Assembly (NCBI RefSeq): GCF_900188005.1
Contig: NZ_FZNR01000038.1
Location: forward strand, 1 to 41,859
Direction of reading: 5' to 3'
DNA from: Actinoplanes regularis
GTDB taxonomy: Bacteria > Actinomycetota > Actinomycetes > Mycobacteriales > Micromonosporaceae
DNA: 41,859 nt
Part shown: positions 1-8,303 of the stretch, in pieces
How positions within the stretch are numbered: the stretch's first letter is position 1
Layout of the letters: every line of letters starts with the position of its first letter
Program-made: the position numbers and the translations under genes
The notes under the pieces: model-generated
Databases searched by the model: none
The model's input: only the letters and a program-made list of their open reading frames with translations
Told to the model about the DNA's origin: nothing

Positions 1-576
1 CGCCGCCGGTGTGCCGGGCGGCGGAAGTTCCGCCGGTACCGGCGCGACCGCGTTCCCCTCGGCCTCGGCTCGATCGCCCGTTTCGCCGCCGCTGGTGCGC
101 AGCGGCGCGGTCACCGATCGCCGGTCCTGGTCGAGGGGTTTCGCATCGATCGCGGCCTCGTCGTCCGTCTGCACCGACACGGAGTCGGTGTGAATCGACG
201 TCACGACCCGATCGTGGATCTCGGGTCCGGACTCCAGCGGCTGAACGGCCGCCTTCAGGAGTCCACCGACCACGGGTTCGTCGCCGGTCGCCGGTTTGGC
301 AGCACCGAACGCGGTCTCGAGGGAGGAGCCGCTCACCGGCTCGAGCTCGGGACCCGCGGCATGCGCGGCGGCGCCGGTGAGCAGCCAGGCCGCCCCGGCC
401 AGGCCGCCGATGACGAGTGCACGCAGGACCCACCGGGAACCGGCACGTCCGGCGCGGCGCTCCAGCCGCCGCTCCACCCCCTGGCTTGGGGGCGGCATGA
501 ACGGGGAGCCGCCGAGGGCGGACGACACGGCACCGGACGCCGCGCGCGGCGTGCGCTCGACCCTCCAGCCCGGCAT
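1..576 (-). CDS. Hypothetical secreted or membrane-anchored protein, partial (3' end beyond window)
   Basis: A reading frame on the minus strand runs open from an ATG at 576 to the window edge, so about 192 residues are visible and the C-terminus is missing. The ATG follows a purine-rich stretch (GAGGGGTGGG). A second in-frame ATG at 498 is possible. The first ~47 residues are basic and proline-rich. A hydrophobic segment at about residues 50-73 (ending in AAAHA before AGPELEP) looks like a signal peptide or anchor. The rest is Pro/Ala/Glu-rich and low in complexity, without a domain I recognise. The long forward-strand frames here are shadows. Secretion is inferred from the hydrophobic segment; function is unknown. 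Confidence 0.6.
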   Translation of the reverse strand, partial: MPGWRVERTPRAASGAVSSALGGSPFMPPPSQGVERRLERRAGRAGSRWVLRALVIGGLAGAAWLLTGAAAHAAGPELEPVSGSSLETAFGAAKPATGDEPVVGGLLKAAVQPLESGPEIHDRVVTSIHTDSVSVQTDDEAAIDAKPLDQDRRSVTAPLRTSGGETGDRAEAEGNAVAPVPAELPPPGTPAA

Positions 577-724
577 CGGACCCACCCCTCGTCGTCGGCC
601 TCGCTTTAGTATTCCGGTTCTTCCGGAACAGGCGATGTCGGCCACTCGGTATTGGTAACGAGGTGAGCGAGCGGAAAGTCACGCGAACAAAACGGGAAAA
701 TGATCGCCGGAATCGGTCGTAAAA
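577..724. other. Short intergenic region with small hairpin
   Basis: This stretch lies between the HMG-CoA lyase stop and the partial gene. It contains a short inverted repeat, TTCCGG (612-617) and CCGGAA (623-628), which is symmetric and could be a weak terminator or an operator. I see no gene in it. Confidence 0.3.
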
Positions 725-1603
725 TCACACCAGCCGGGTACGCGGACCGGCCCTCAGAACGCCCGACGAAAGGGAGCGGCCGACCAGACGTTCGGCCAGT
801 CCGGCCGCATCGATCAAACTATCCAGGTCGATTCCGGTGTCGAAACCCATATCGTGCAGCATGTGCACGACCTCCTCGGTCGCGACGTTGCCGGACGCGC
901 CGGGAGCGTAGGGGCATCCGCCCAGTCCGCCGGCGCTGGCGTCGAACTCGACAATCCCCAGTTCCAGCGCCGTCACGATGTTGGCCAGGCCGGTACCGCG
1001 CGTGTCGTGGAAGTGGAGCAGGTCCGGGCGTACCACGGAAAGCAGGTCACGGACCCGGCGCGGAGTCGCCATCCCCGTCGTGTCACCGAAGGCGATGCGA
1101 TCCGCGCCGTCGGCGCGGACCCGCTCGACGATGCCCGCCACCCGCTCCGGCGCGATGTCGCCCTCGTAGGGGCAGCCGAAGCTGGTCGCGACGATCACCT
1201 CGAGCGTCCCGCCGGCCTCGTGCACCAGCGGAATCAGCCCGGCGATGTCCTCCAGCGACTCGTCGGTGGAGCGGTTGAGATTGCGCCGGTTGTGGGTGTC
1301 GCTGGCCGAGACGACCACCTCGATCTCCCGGAAACCCGCGGCCAGCGCGCGCTGCGCGCCTCGGGTGTTCGGGATCAGCGCGGAGTACCGGACGTCCTGG
1401 CTCCGGGTGATCCGCGACCAGACCTCGTCCGCGTCGGCCATCTGCGGAATGGCCTTGGGGTGTACGAACGAGACCGCCTCGATCCGGCCCACGCCGGTCC
1501 GGCTGAGCGCGTCGATCAGCTCGACCTTGCCGTCGGTCGGGACCGGCTCCTCGTTCTGGAGGCCGTCCCGGGGTGCCACCTCACGGATGCTGATGAAGGT
1601 CAT
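725..1603 (-). CDS. Hydroxymethylglutaryl-CoA lyase family protein
   Basis: The 292-residue protein has the usual length of HMG-CoA lyases, which cleave 3-hydroxy-3-methylglutaryl-CoA to acetoacetate and acetyl-CoA in the last step of leucine breakdown. The N-terminal APRDGLQNE motif (residues 9-17) carries the substrate-binding Arg and the metal-binding Asp of this TIM-barrel family. The signature GCPYAPGASGNVATEE around residues 229-244 contains the catalytic Cys. It lies 8 bp downstream of a biotin carboxylase gene and is probably co-transcribed with it. That pairing is typical of leucine/isovalerate or odd-chain acyl-CoA catabolism. The related 2-isopropylmalate synthase and homocitrate synthase families share the barrel but not this C-terminal signature. 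The exact substrate is inferred. Confidence 0.9.
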   Translation of the reverse strand: MTFISIREVAPRDGLQNEEPVPTDGKVELIDALSRTGVGRIEAVSFVHPKAIPQMADADEVWSRITRSQDVRYSALIPNTRGAQRALAAGFREIEVVVSASDTHNRRNLNRSTDESLEDIAGLIPLVHEAGGTLEVIVATSFGCPYEGDIAPERVAGIVERVRADGADRIAFGDTTGMATPRRVRDLLSVVRPDLLHFHDTRGTGLANIVTALELGIVEFDASAGGLGGCPYAPGASGNVATEEVVHMLHDMGFDTGIDLDSLIDAAGLAERLVGRSLSSGVLRAGPRTRLV

Positions 1604-1611
1604 GACTCATC

Positions 1612-2949
1612 TCATCCTTTCATCCGGGGCACGATGCCGGTGTCATAGTCGCCGGAGACGAACTCGCCGTTCTCCAGCAGCTCGGCGAAGAACGGCAGAT
1701 TGTTCTTCGGGCCCTCGATCCGGAAACCGGCAACGGCCTGACGGGCCTTCGCCAGCGCGTCCGCGCGGTCGGCGCCGAAGAGGACCAGCTTGGCCAGCAG
1801 GGAGTCGTAGAACGGCGTGACCGTGTTGCCCTCGGTGTAGCCGGAGTCCACCCGGACGCCCTCGCCGGCCGGTTCCACCCAGGTGACGACCTTGCCGGGG
1901 CCGGGCAGGAAGCGCTTCGGGTCCTCGGCGTTGACCCGCAGCTCGATCGCGTGACCCGTCGTCTCTCGATCGACGTCGAAGTTCACCGCCAGACCCGAGG
2001 CGATCCGCAGCTGCTGCTCGACCAGGTCGATACCGTGGATCAGCTCGGTGATCGGGTGCTCGACCTGGAGCCGGGTGTTCATCTCCAGGAAGAAGAACTC
2101 GCCGGTGGCCGGGTCGAGCAGGCACTCGACGGTGCCCGCGTTGCGGTAGTTCACCGCCTCTCCCGCCTTCACCGCGGCAGCCTTCATCCGCTCGCGCAGC
2201 TCCGGGGTGATCGCCGGGGACGGGGCCTCCTCGACCAGCTTCTGGTTGCGGCGCTGCACCGAGCACTCCCGCTCGGAGAGGGCGATCACCCGTCCGTCGG
2301 CCAGGCCGAGAATCTGCACCTCGACGTGCCGCACCCGGGGGAAGTAACGCTCCAGCAGCACCGAACCGTCACCGAACATCCGCTCGGCGAACGCCTGGAC
2401 CTTGCCGAACTCGGTGCGCAGGGCGGCCTCGTCGGCCGCCACGCCCATGCCCATCCCGCCACCGCCGGCAGCTGCCTTCACCATGATCGGATAGCCAATT
2501 CCGGCGGCCGCCTCGATCGCGGCGTCGACGTCGGCGACCGGCTCCGCCGTGCCGGAGGCGACCGGGACGCCGGCCGCGGCCATCAGGTTGCGGGCGTTGA
2601 TCTTGTCGCCCATCGCGGTGATCGCGTCGGCGCCGGGTCCGATCCACACCAGGCCGTTGGCTTCGACGGTACGGGCGAAGGCCGCGTTCTCGCTGAGGAA
2701 CCCGTACCCGGGATGGATAGCCTGGGCGCCGGTCGCCTTCGCCGCGGCCAGGATGGCTTCGGTGTTCCGGTAGCTCTGTGCCGGGTTCGCCGGGCCGATA
2801 CAGACTGCTTCGTCGGCCTCCCGGACGAACGGCAGGTCGGCGTCGGGCTCGGAATGCACCGCGATGGTGCGGATGTTGAGACGCTTCGCGGTACGGATGA
2901 TCCGGCGGGCGATCTCGCCGCGGTTGGCGACGAGCAACGACTCGATCAT
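1612..2949 (-). CDS. accC: Biotin carboxylase subunit of an acyl-CoA carboxylase
   Basis: At 445 residues this is a stand-alone biotin carboxylase that uses ATP and bicarbonate to carboxylate biotin. It starts with the LLVANRGEIARRI motif of the N-terminal domain. The ATP-grasp glycine loop is K158-AAAGGGGMGM; most family members have Lys or Arg where Met165 stands. ERECSVQRRNQK (227-238) and the catalytic EMNTRLQVEH (289-298) are intact. There is no C-terminal biotinyl-carrier domain, although many actinobacterial alpha subunits carry one. No carrier or carboxyltransferase gene is in the window. The TetR gene upstream and the HMG-CoA lyase downstream suggest acyl-CoA or leucine catabolism rather than fatty-acid synthesis, but this is inference. 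The gene name is by homology only. Confidence 0.85.
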   Translation of the reverse strand: MIESLLVANRGEIARRIIRTAKRLNIRTIAVHSEPDADLPFVREADEAVCIGPANPAQSYRNTEAILAAAKATGAQAIHPGYGFLSENAAFARTVEANGLVWIGPGADAITAMGDKINARNLMAAAGVPVASGTAEPVADVDAAIEAAAGIGYPIMVKAAAGGGGMGMGVAADEAALRTEFGKVQAFAERMFGDGSVLLERYFPRVRHVEVQILGLADGRVIALSERECSVQRRNQKLVEEAPSPAITPELRERMKAAAVKAGEAVNYRNAGTVECLLDPATGEFFFLEMNTRLQVEHPITELIHGIDLVEQQLRIASGLAVNFDVDRETTGHAIELRVNAEDPKRFLPGPGKVVTWVEPAGEGVRVDSGYTEGNTVTPFYDSLLAKLVLFGADRADALAKARQAVAGFRIEGPKNNLPFFAELLENGEFVSGDYDTGIVPRMKG

Positions 2950-3053
2950 GAGGCTCCCAGTGTTCGGCTTGCCGGCCCACCCTGTGGGGCGGCCGGTTTT
3001 CCGCAGCCGTCAGCCTCTTGTACGGCTGTCCGGCTCTGCTCGATGGCGAATCT

Positions 3054-3659
3054 TCAGCGACCGGTCAGGGCGTGCAGGGTGGCTTCGCGCAGCAAGTCGG
3101 CGCTCCGGCGTTTCTCCACCTCACCGCCCAGGAACGGCGTCGAGTTCATCAGGCCGAAGGCGGCATGGGCCAGCACCCGGGCCTCGGCCGGCTCCAGCTC
3201 GGGGCGGAGCAGGGTGAGCACACCCACCCACTCCTCCACATAGAGCCGTTGCAGACGCCGGATCTGCCGGCGCGGCTCCTCCGGCAGGCGATCCAGCTCA
3301 TGCAGGTGCAGGGCGATCACGGCCGGGTTGGCCAGCGCGAACTCGACGTGGAAGTCGATCAGGTCGGCAAGGGCCGCCTCGGCGTCGGCCGTGTGCCGGG
3401 CGACCCGCTCGCGGCCGCCCTCGAGCAGGCTCTCGCTGACCGGGATCAGCGCGGCGACCAGCATCGCCTCCTTGCCGGCGAAGTGGTGATACAACGCCGG
3501 GCCGGTGACGCCGGCCGCCGAGCCGATGTCGTCCATCGAGACACCGTGATAGCCCCGGGCCGCGAAGAGCCCGACCGCGATCTCCAGAATCTCCTCGCGT
3601 CGAGACCGCCGCCGGGGCGCCGGTGGGGTGGTCCGGTGCCGCTGATCTACCGTCGTCAC
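3054..3659 (-). CDS. TetR/AcrR family transcriptional regulator
   Basis: A 201-residue protein with a basic N-terminal tail and a classic TetR DNA-binding domain at about residues 20-68 (EEILEIAVGLFAARGYHGVS followed by a second helix pair ending in ALYHHFAGKEAML). The C-terminal all-helical part is the ligand-binding and dimerisation domain and has no recognisable specificity signature. The gene lies 104 bp upstream of the biotin carboxylase on the same strand. It probably controls the acyl-CoA carboxylase/lyase genes in response to an acyl-CoA, as many actinobacterial TetR proteins next to such genes do. A hairpin CAGCCGT/ACGGCTG at 3004-3028 in the gap to the carboxylase gene is a candidate operator or attenuator. 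Confidence 0.88.
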   Translation of the reverse strand: MTTVDQRHRTTPPAPRRRSRREEILEIAVGLFAARGYHGVSMDDIGSAAGVTGPALYHHFAGKEAMLVAALIPVSESLLEGGRERVARHTADAEAALADLIDFHVEFALANPAVIALHLHELDRLPEEPRRQIRRLQRLYVEEWVGVLTLLRPELEPAEARVLAHAAFGLMNSTPFLGGEVEKRRSADLLREATLHALTGR

Positions 3660-3691
3660 CTCGCCACTTTAACGCGTCGTCAAGTCCTCGC

Positions 3692-6460
3692 TTAACGGTC
3701 GTTCAGCCGATCGACGACTTCCCGCGCTTCGTCGTACACCTCGGGAATCCTCGCCTCCGGCGGCAACGTCTCCAGCAGGCCCAATGCCTCGACCGCCCGA
3801 CCGGACCGGAGCAGCGCCTCGGCTCGCATGCCGGTCACCCGATCAGCCTCCCGGTCCGCCCCGATGGAGCGAAGCCGCTCCGGGGCGCCGGCCAGGTGCG
3901 GCACCGCCTCGGCCCACCGGCCACGACGCATCAGCAGATTGCCGATCTCGAAGGCGAACACCCCGCGTTCCCACTGCACGGCGGGCTCTTCGACCAGCTC
4001 GGCGGGGAGTTCCGCACACCGGCTCGCATGGAGCGGGATCACCTCCTCGGCCTCGGCGACCTGGCCGGCATAGTTCAGCGCCATCAGCCGGCGCCGCAGC
4101 ACCCGCAGCTCACCGACCGGGTCACCGGCCTCACGAAGCGCCTCGGCCGCGGCCTGGAAGGTAAGCGCCGCCTCGGCGTCCCGGTCCAGTTTGTAGAGCA
4201 GGTCGCCGGCCTCCTCGCCGATCTGGCCGCGACCGTCCGGGTTGTCGGCCAGCGCCTCGATCAGCTCTCGGAACAGGCCCAAGGCCCGGTCACTGTCATC
4301 AAGATCACGATAAACGCGAGCGAGTAGGAACCGGGCGTCATTGGCCCGCTCGACGAAGCCCAGCCGCTCCAATCCGAGCAGCGCCTCCTCGGCCACCTCG
4401 GCCGCCTCCACCAGACGACCGGCCATCCGGTACGCCTGCGCCAGGTCCTGCCGGGCGAACATCCCGGACCGCTCGTTCTCCTGCTCGGCGCAGATCGCGA
4501 CCGCCTCGACCAGATCGTCGATCGCCTCGTCCTGCCGCTCCAGGGCGATCAGCGCGCGGCCACGCAGCGCGTGCCCGACCAACTCGGCGCCGGGCACCCC
4601 GCCGGCCAGCGACTCGGTCATCGCGGTCACCACCTCGGCCGGGTCTTCGGCAAGCTGCCCGTAGACGGTCGCCGCCTCGGCACCAGACCGTCCCGGGCCG
4701 TGTTCCCGGTAGAAATTCCAAGCGATCCGGGCAGCCTCGCGCGCCTCGTCGAGCCGGTTCGCCGCGCCGCGGTTCTGCGCCCGGATCAGCGCGTGGTACG
4801 CCAGCCGACGGTGTTCGCCACACTGGGCGGCATGCTCGTCGGCCCGGTCGCCGGCCTTGTTGGCCTCATCCAGCCGGCCAAGCATGAAATACACCATGGA
4901 CAGCCGCAGCCAGGCGCTCGACCGATCCCGGTGAGTGCCGTTGTCATCCTGATGAGCGATGTCGGCCTTGATCGTGGCCAGCGCCTCATCCGGATCACCG
5001 AGCTCGGCCCGGGCCCGCTCCGTCGCGATCCGCGCCCGGAGGCCGCTCGCCTTACCGGGCTCTCCGGCCTCCTCCCACGCCGCGGCCGCCCTCTCCCAGG
5101 CCGCAATGGTGCCCTCGTGGTCGTCGCCGGGAATCTGAATGCCACGGAAGGTCCAGAGGCGCCCGGCGAGCCGCGGGTCGACCGGGTCGGGGAAGCGGCT
5201 CGCATAGGCCTCGAGCACCGCGCCGAAGCTGTCGAAGTCGTCCTCGTCGAGGTGGCTCTCGGCCAGGTCGAGCAGCTCGGCCTCGGTGGCCTCCACCGGG
5301 ATCTCGACGGTTTGCGGCCGCGATTCGATCTTCGGTGCCTCCGGCACCGGTGTCCGACGGGCCGTCGGGGACAATCGCAGACCGACCGCGTACGGCACGG
5401 CGGACATCCGCTCCGCGATCGATTCGCCCTGGTGGTCGGTGCCGTTGCGGGCATCGAAACGGCGGGCCAGCTCGGTCGCGTAGGCCGCCAGTTCGTCGGC
5501 GAGTGCAGCGGCCGTGATCTCCTCCCGCCCGGTCCGGCGGATCAACGTGTCGCCGTGGTCCAGCGCGACGAGCCGGCGCAGCAGCGCAACGCCGGCGGCC
5601 GCGAAGCTCATCCCGGCGGACGGCGACGGCGCCCGGTCCAGCCAGTCGATGTGCCGCTGCAGGATCTCCAGGCCACGGGCCTCGTTGCCGGTCCGCGCGC
5701 AGAACAGGATGTGGTCGCCGATCCCCGCGAGATCGGCCAGATTGCCCCGCTCGACCAGGTAGGAACGCCGGTGCGCGTCGGCGGCCTCGGCCGGGCGACC
5801 GCTCTGCACGTACGACACCATCAGCTCGCTGAGGATGCTCTGCGGCTGCTCGGTGCAGTTCAGCCGACCGGCCAGCACCGGAGCGGCCAGTTCCACCGCC
5901 TCGTCGTAGCTACCCCGGTCGTTCAGGTGCCAGACCAGGGTGGTGGGGTCGCAGCCCTCGCAGTCGGAGAGCTCGGTCCGCGGCGCGGCCCGCCACTTCT
6001 CGAACCAGGAGTGCGCCTCCTCGGCCGCGCCGATGTGGCTGGCGACCAGGTAGCGGTGCTTGTACACCGGCTGCATGCCGTGACCGCTCTCGCGGTAGCG
6101 ACGCTCCATGTCGTCGAGCACCGCGTAGGTCCGCGCCAGCGGAATCTCGGGGAACTTGGTCAACGCGCTGATCATGGTCTTGAACAACCAGAGAAGATTG
6201 TGCGTCCAGCGCTCGTGGTACGGCTGTGGATTACGGTCGAAGTCGCTGACACACCAGGAGAAGGTCGCGAACGCCTTCACCGACTCGCCGCCGTAGATGT
6301 ACGCGGTGGTCGCGAAGAGCCGGGTATAGAAAGCCAGCGCCGGGTCACCGGCCCCGTCGGCGTACCGCAGCACCTGTTCGACCAGCGCGATCTGGGCCGC
6401 GCCGTACGGAAGGTCGTGTGCCTCCTCGATGACGTCCCAGAGCTCCTCCGCCGTCTTCAT
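3692..6460 (-). CDS. Large TPR-repeat protein encoded with an Hsp90-family ATPase
   Basis: A 922-residue, acidic, Ala/Glu/Arg-rich protein built almost entirely of helical repeats of tetratricopeptide type. Examples are the stretches ALATIKADIAHQDDNG, AWLRLSMVYFMLGRLDEANK and DLAQAYRMAGRLVEAAEVAE, in the 500-700 region and beyond. A CEGC pair sits near residues 168-171. There is no signal peptide or membrane segment, so it should be cytosolic. The start ATG overlaps the stop of the upstream Hsp90 gene (ATGA), which implies translational coupling and a joint function. In eukaryotes TPR proteins are the main Hsp90 co-chaperones, so a co-chaperone or client-adaptor role is a reasonable inference, but nothing in the sequence proves it. 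I know of no characterised family for the whole protein. Confidence 0.85.
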   Translation of the reverse strand: MKTAEELWDVIEEAHDLPYGAAQIALVEQVLRYADGAGDPALAFYTRLFATTAYIYGGESVKAFATFSWCVSDFDRNPQPYHERWTHNLLWLFKTMISALTKFPEIPLARTYAVLDDMERRYRESGHGMQPVYKHRYLVASHIGAAEEAHSWFEKWRAAPRTELSDCEGCDPTTLVWHLNDRGSYDEAVELAAPVLAGRLNCTEQPQSILSELMVSYVQSGRPAEAADAHRRSYLVERGNLADLAGIGDHILFCARTGNEARGLEILQRHIDWLDRAPSPSAGMSFAAAGVALLRRLVALDHGDTLIRRTGREEITAAALADELAAYATELARRFDARNGTDHQGESIAERMSAVPYAVGLRLSPTARRTPVPEAPKIESRPQTVEIPVEATEAELLDLAESHLDEDDFDSFGAVLEAYASRFPDPVDPRLAGRLWTFRGIQIPGDDHEGTIAAWERAAAAWEEAGEPGKASGLRARIATERARAELGDPDEALATIKADIAHQDDNGTHRDRSSAWLRLSMVYFMLGRLDEANKAGDRADEHAAQCGEHRRLAYHALIRAQNRGAANRLDEAREAARIAWNFYREHGPGRSGAEAATVYGQLAEDPAEVVTAMTESLAGGVPGAELVGHALRGRALIALERQDEAIDDLVEAVAICAEQENERSGMFARQDLAQAYRMAGRLVEAAEVAEEALLGLERLGFVERANDARFLLARVYRDLDDSDRALGLFRELIEALADNPDGRGQIGEEAGDLLYKLDRDAEAALTFQAAAEALREAGDPVGELRVLRRRLMALNYAGQVAEAEEVIPLHASRCAELPAELVEEPAVQWERGVFAFEIGNLLMRRGRWAEAVPHLAGAPERLRSIGADREADRVTGMRAEALLRSGRAVEALGLLETLPPEARIPEVYDEAREVVDRLNDR

Positions 6461-8205
6461 CGGCTCTCCTCCCCGTTTCCGCCGGGAACGGCCCGGTCCA
6501 GCAGGCCCAGGAACGAGGTCGTCAACAGGGCCGCGTCGGCCGGCCGGATCGGATGATGGCCGAGCAGCAGGGCCTGGCCGTAGAGCGACTCGACCGCCAG
6601 GGCGGCGAGTTCGGCGTCACCGAGCGCCGCCACCCGCCGGATCAGCGGGTTGCGGTGGTTGAGGACCAGCTGCGGCCGGTCGTTCGGCACCGTCGAGGAG
6701 AGTGCGTCGAGCACCCCGCCCCACAGGTCGTCGGCCTGGTCACGGCTCGCGGTGAACTCGTCGTGGAAGGCGGCGGCACGGCTCACCAGATAGAGCGCGG
6801 GAAGGCCGGCCGGGTCGAACGAGCGCACCACGACCTCGCAGCCGAGCCGATCCAGGCGGCGCTGGGCGGCCGACAGGAACGGGCGCAGGCGCAGCTCGGT
6901 CTCCGCGTCGACGGCGGTGAACCGGGTCGTCAGATCGGTCGGGTCGAGACGTTCGGCGTGAACCTCCGGATCGACGGCGGCGAGACGCTGGATCAGGTCG
7001 GCGTCGTAGACGTAACCGCCGTTGATCAGGCCCACGTCCTGCGCGCCCGCGACGGCGGCGAGCTGCCGGAACTCGTCGGCGGTGGCGGCGTAGCGGAGCA
7101 CCCCGTACCGTGCACGGAACTCGGCCAGGGTCAGCTCGCCCATGTTTGTCTGCATCGGATACCACTGCTCGACCAGGCGCAGCATCTCGTCGTCGTGCAG
7201 AGCCAGCGCCTTCACGCCGAGATGGTGGATCTGCAGGAACTGGGCGAGGCGGCGCGGGTCGGTGGTGGCGAGCCGGACCAGCCAGCCGCGCAGTTGGTCG
7301 GCGATCGCGTCCCGCGTCTCGGCCAGCATGCCGTCGTCGTAGAGCGCCTCGCGGCTCGCGGTCGGCCGCAGCTCGGTGCTGTCGACCACGCAGCGGGCGA
7401 AGAACGCCCAGTCGGGGAGCAGGCCCTCCACGTTCTCGGAGAGCAGCATGCGCTTGAGGTAGACCCGGTGACCGCCGCGGGTCGCCGGGTTGACCGGGGT
7501 GGGCAGCACGAAGGCCGCGCCGGTCAGGCCGGCACCGGGCACGTTCAGATCGATCACGTCGAAGGGGCGGAACCCGAGCATCGACTCCGCGTACGTGTTG
7601 CGTTCGCTCGCCGGGAGTGCCCAGGGCACCGTTCCGGTGGTGACCTGGTGACCGTCGGCGGTCACCTCCACCGGCAGCAGCGAGCCGTAGAGCCCGGCCA
7701 GCTCGACGACGGTCGCGCTGGTCAGATAGTGCTCGGAGCCACGGCGCGGCAGCAGGGTGACGGTGGTCCCCGGCTCGCGCTCGTCACCGGGCCGCACGTC
7801 GTAGCGGCCGTCGGAATATCCGGTCCAGAGGACCGGGGTCGCACCCTCGCGCCGGGTGTGCACCCGGATCTCGTCGGCCACCAGGAAGCAGGAGAGCAGG
7901 CCGATGCCGAACTGGCCGAGAAACTCGTGCCGGGCGAAACCCAGCTCATCCCGTTTCGAGCTGCGGCCGATGGTGGCGAGCAGCTCGTGAACCTGCGCCT
8001 CGGTGAGCCCGATGCCGTTGTCGGTGATCCGCAGCGCCTCGCCGGTGGTGATCTCGACCCGGCCGGCGTGGTCGGGGCCGACGGCGGTGATCGCGTCGAC
8101 GGCGTTCTGCAGCAGCTCTCGGACGTAGACGCGTGGGCTCGCGTAGAGGTGGTGACTGAGCAGGTCGACGATGCCCCGAAGATCGACCTGGAACGTGTTG
8201 CTCAC
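6457..8205 (-). CDS. Hsp90 (HtpG-like) family molecular chaperone
   Basis: A 582-residue GHKL ATPase of the Hsp90 family, shorter than typical HtpG (~620-640). The N-terminal nucleotide pocket is complete: catalytic E30 and Mg-binding N34 in VRELLQNAVDAI, DNGIG at 62-66, and the GQFGIG lid motif at 97-102. The middle domain contains RVYLKRMLLSENVEGLLPDW and STELRPTASREALYDD, as in HtpG. The C-terminal dimerisation domain is compact, ends in GNGEESR and lacks the EEVD tail of eukaryotic Hsp90. It is followed, with a 4-bp overlap, by the TPR gene. A strong hairpin at 8251-8284 separates it from sseA, so it probably has its own promoter in the 45-bp gap. Whether it is the main HtpG or a paralogue cannot be told here. 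Confidence 0.9.
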   Translation of the reverse strand: MSNTFQVDLRGIVDLLSHHLYASPRVYVRELLQNAVDAITAVGPDHAGRVEITTGEALRITDNGIGLTEAQVHELLATIGRSSKRDELGFARHEFLGQFGIGLLSCFLVADEIRVHTRREGATPVLWTGYSDGRYDVRPGDEREPGTTVTLLPRRGSEHYLTSATVVELAGLYGSLLPVEVTADGHQVTTGTVPWALPASERNTYAESMLGFRPFDVIDLNVPGAGLTGAAFVLPTPVNPATRGGHRVYLKRMLLSENVEGLLPDWAFFARCVVDSTELRPTASREALYDDGMLAETRDAIADQLRGWLVRLATTDPRRLAQFLQIHHLGVKALALHDDEMLRLVEQWYPMQTNMGELTLAEFRARYGVLRYAATADEFRQLAAVAGAQDVGLINGGYVYDADLIQRLAAVDPEVHAERLDPTDLTTRFTAVDAETELRLRPFLSAAQRRLDRLGCEVVVRSFDPAGLPALYLVSRAAAFHDEFTASRDQADDLWGGVLDALSSTVPNDRPQLVLNHRNPLIRRVAALGDAELAALAVESLYGQALLLGHHPIRPADAALLTTSFLGLLDRAVPGGNGEESR

Positions 8206-8250
8206 GGCGACGCACGGTACCGGGTCCGTCTGACAAAAGCGGCGTCATTT

Positions 8251-8284
8251 GGGATGGCGCGGCCTTCCCCGGCCGCGCCATCCC
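8251..8284 (-). terminator. Hairpin terminator downstream of sseA
   Basis: A perfect 14-bp inverted repeat (GGGATGGCGCGGCC, then its complement) around a 6-nt loop lies 20 bp past the sseA stop and before the Hsp90 gene. There is no long U tract, which is normal in actinomycetes. It would isolate the GDSL-sseA unit from the Hsp90-TPR operon. Confidence 0.7.
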
Positions 8285-8303
8285 AGACGTCCGCTGCGGA
8301 GGA

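Noticed and set aside
2971..2998. Terminator-like hairpin between the biotin carboxylase and TetR genes
   Set aside because: The T tract follows on the forward strand, opposite to the direction of both genes, so it is unlikely to act as their terminator.
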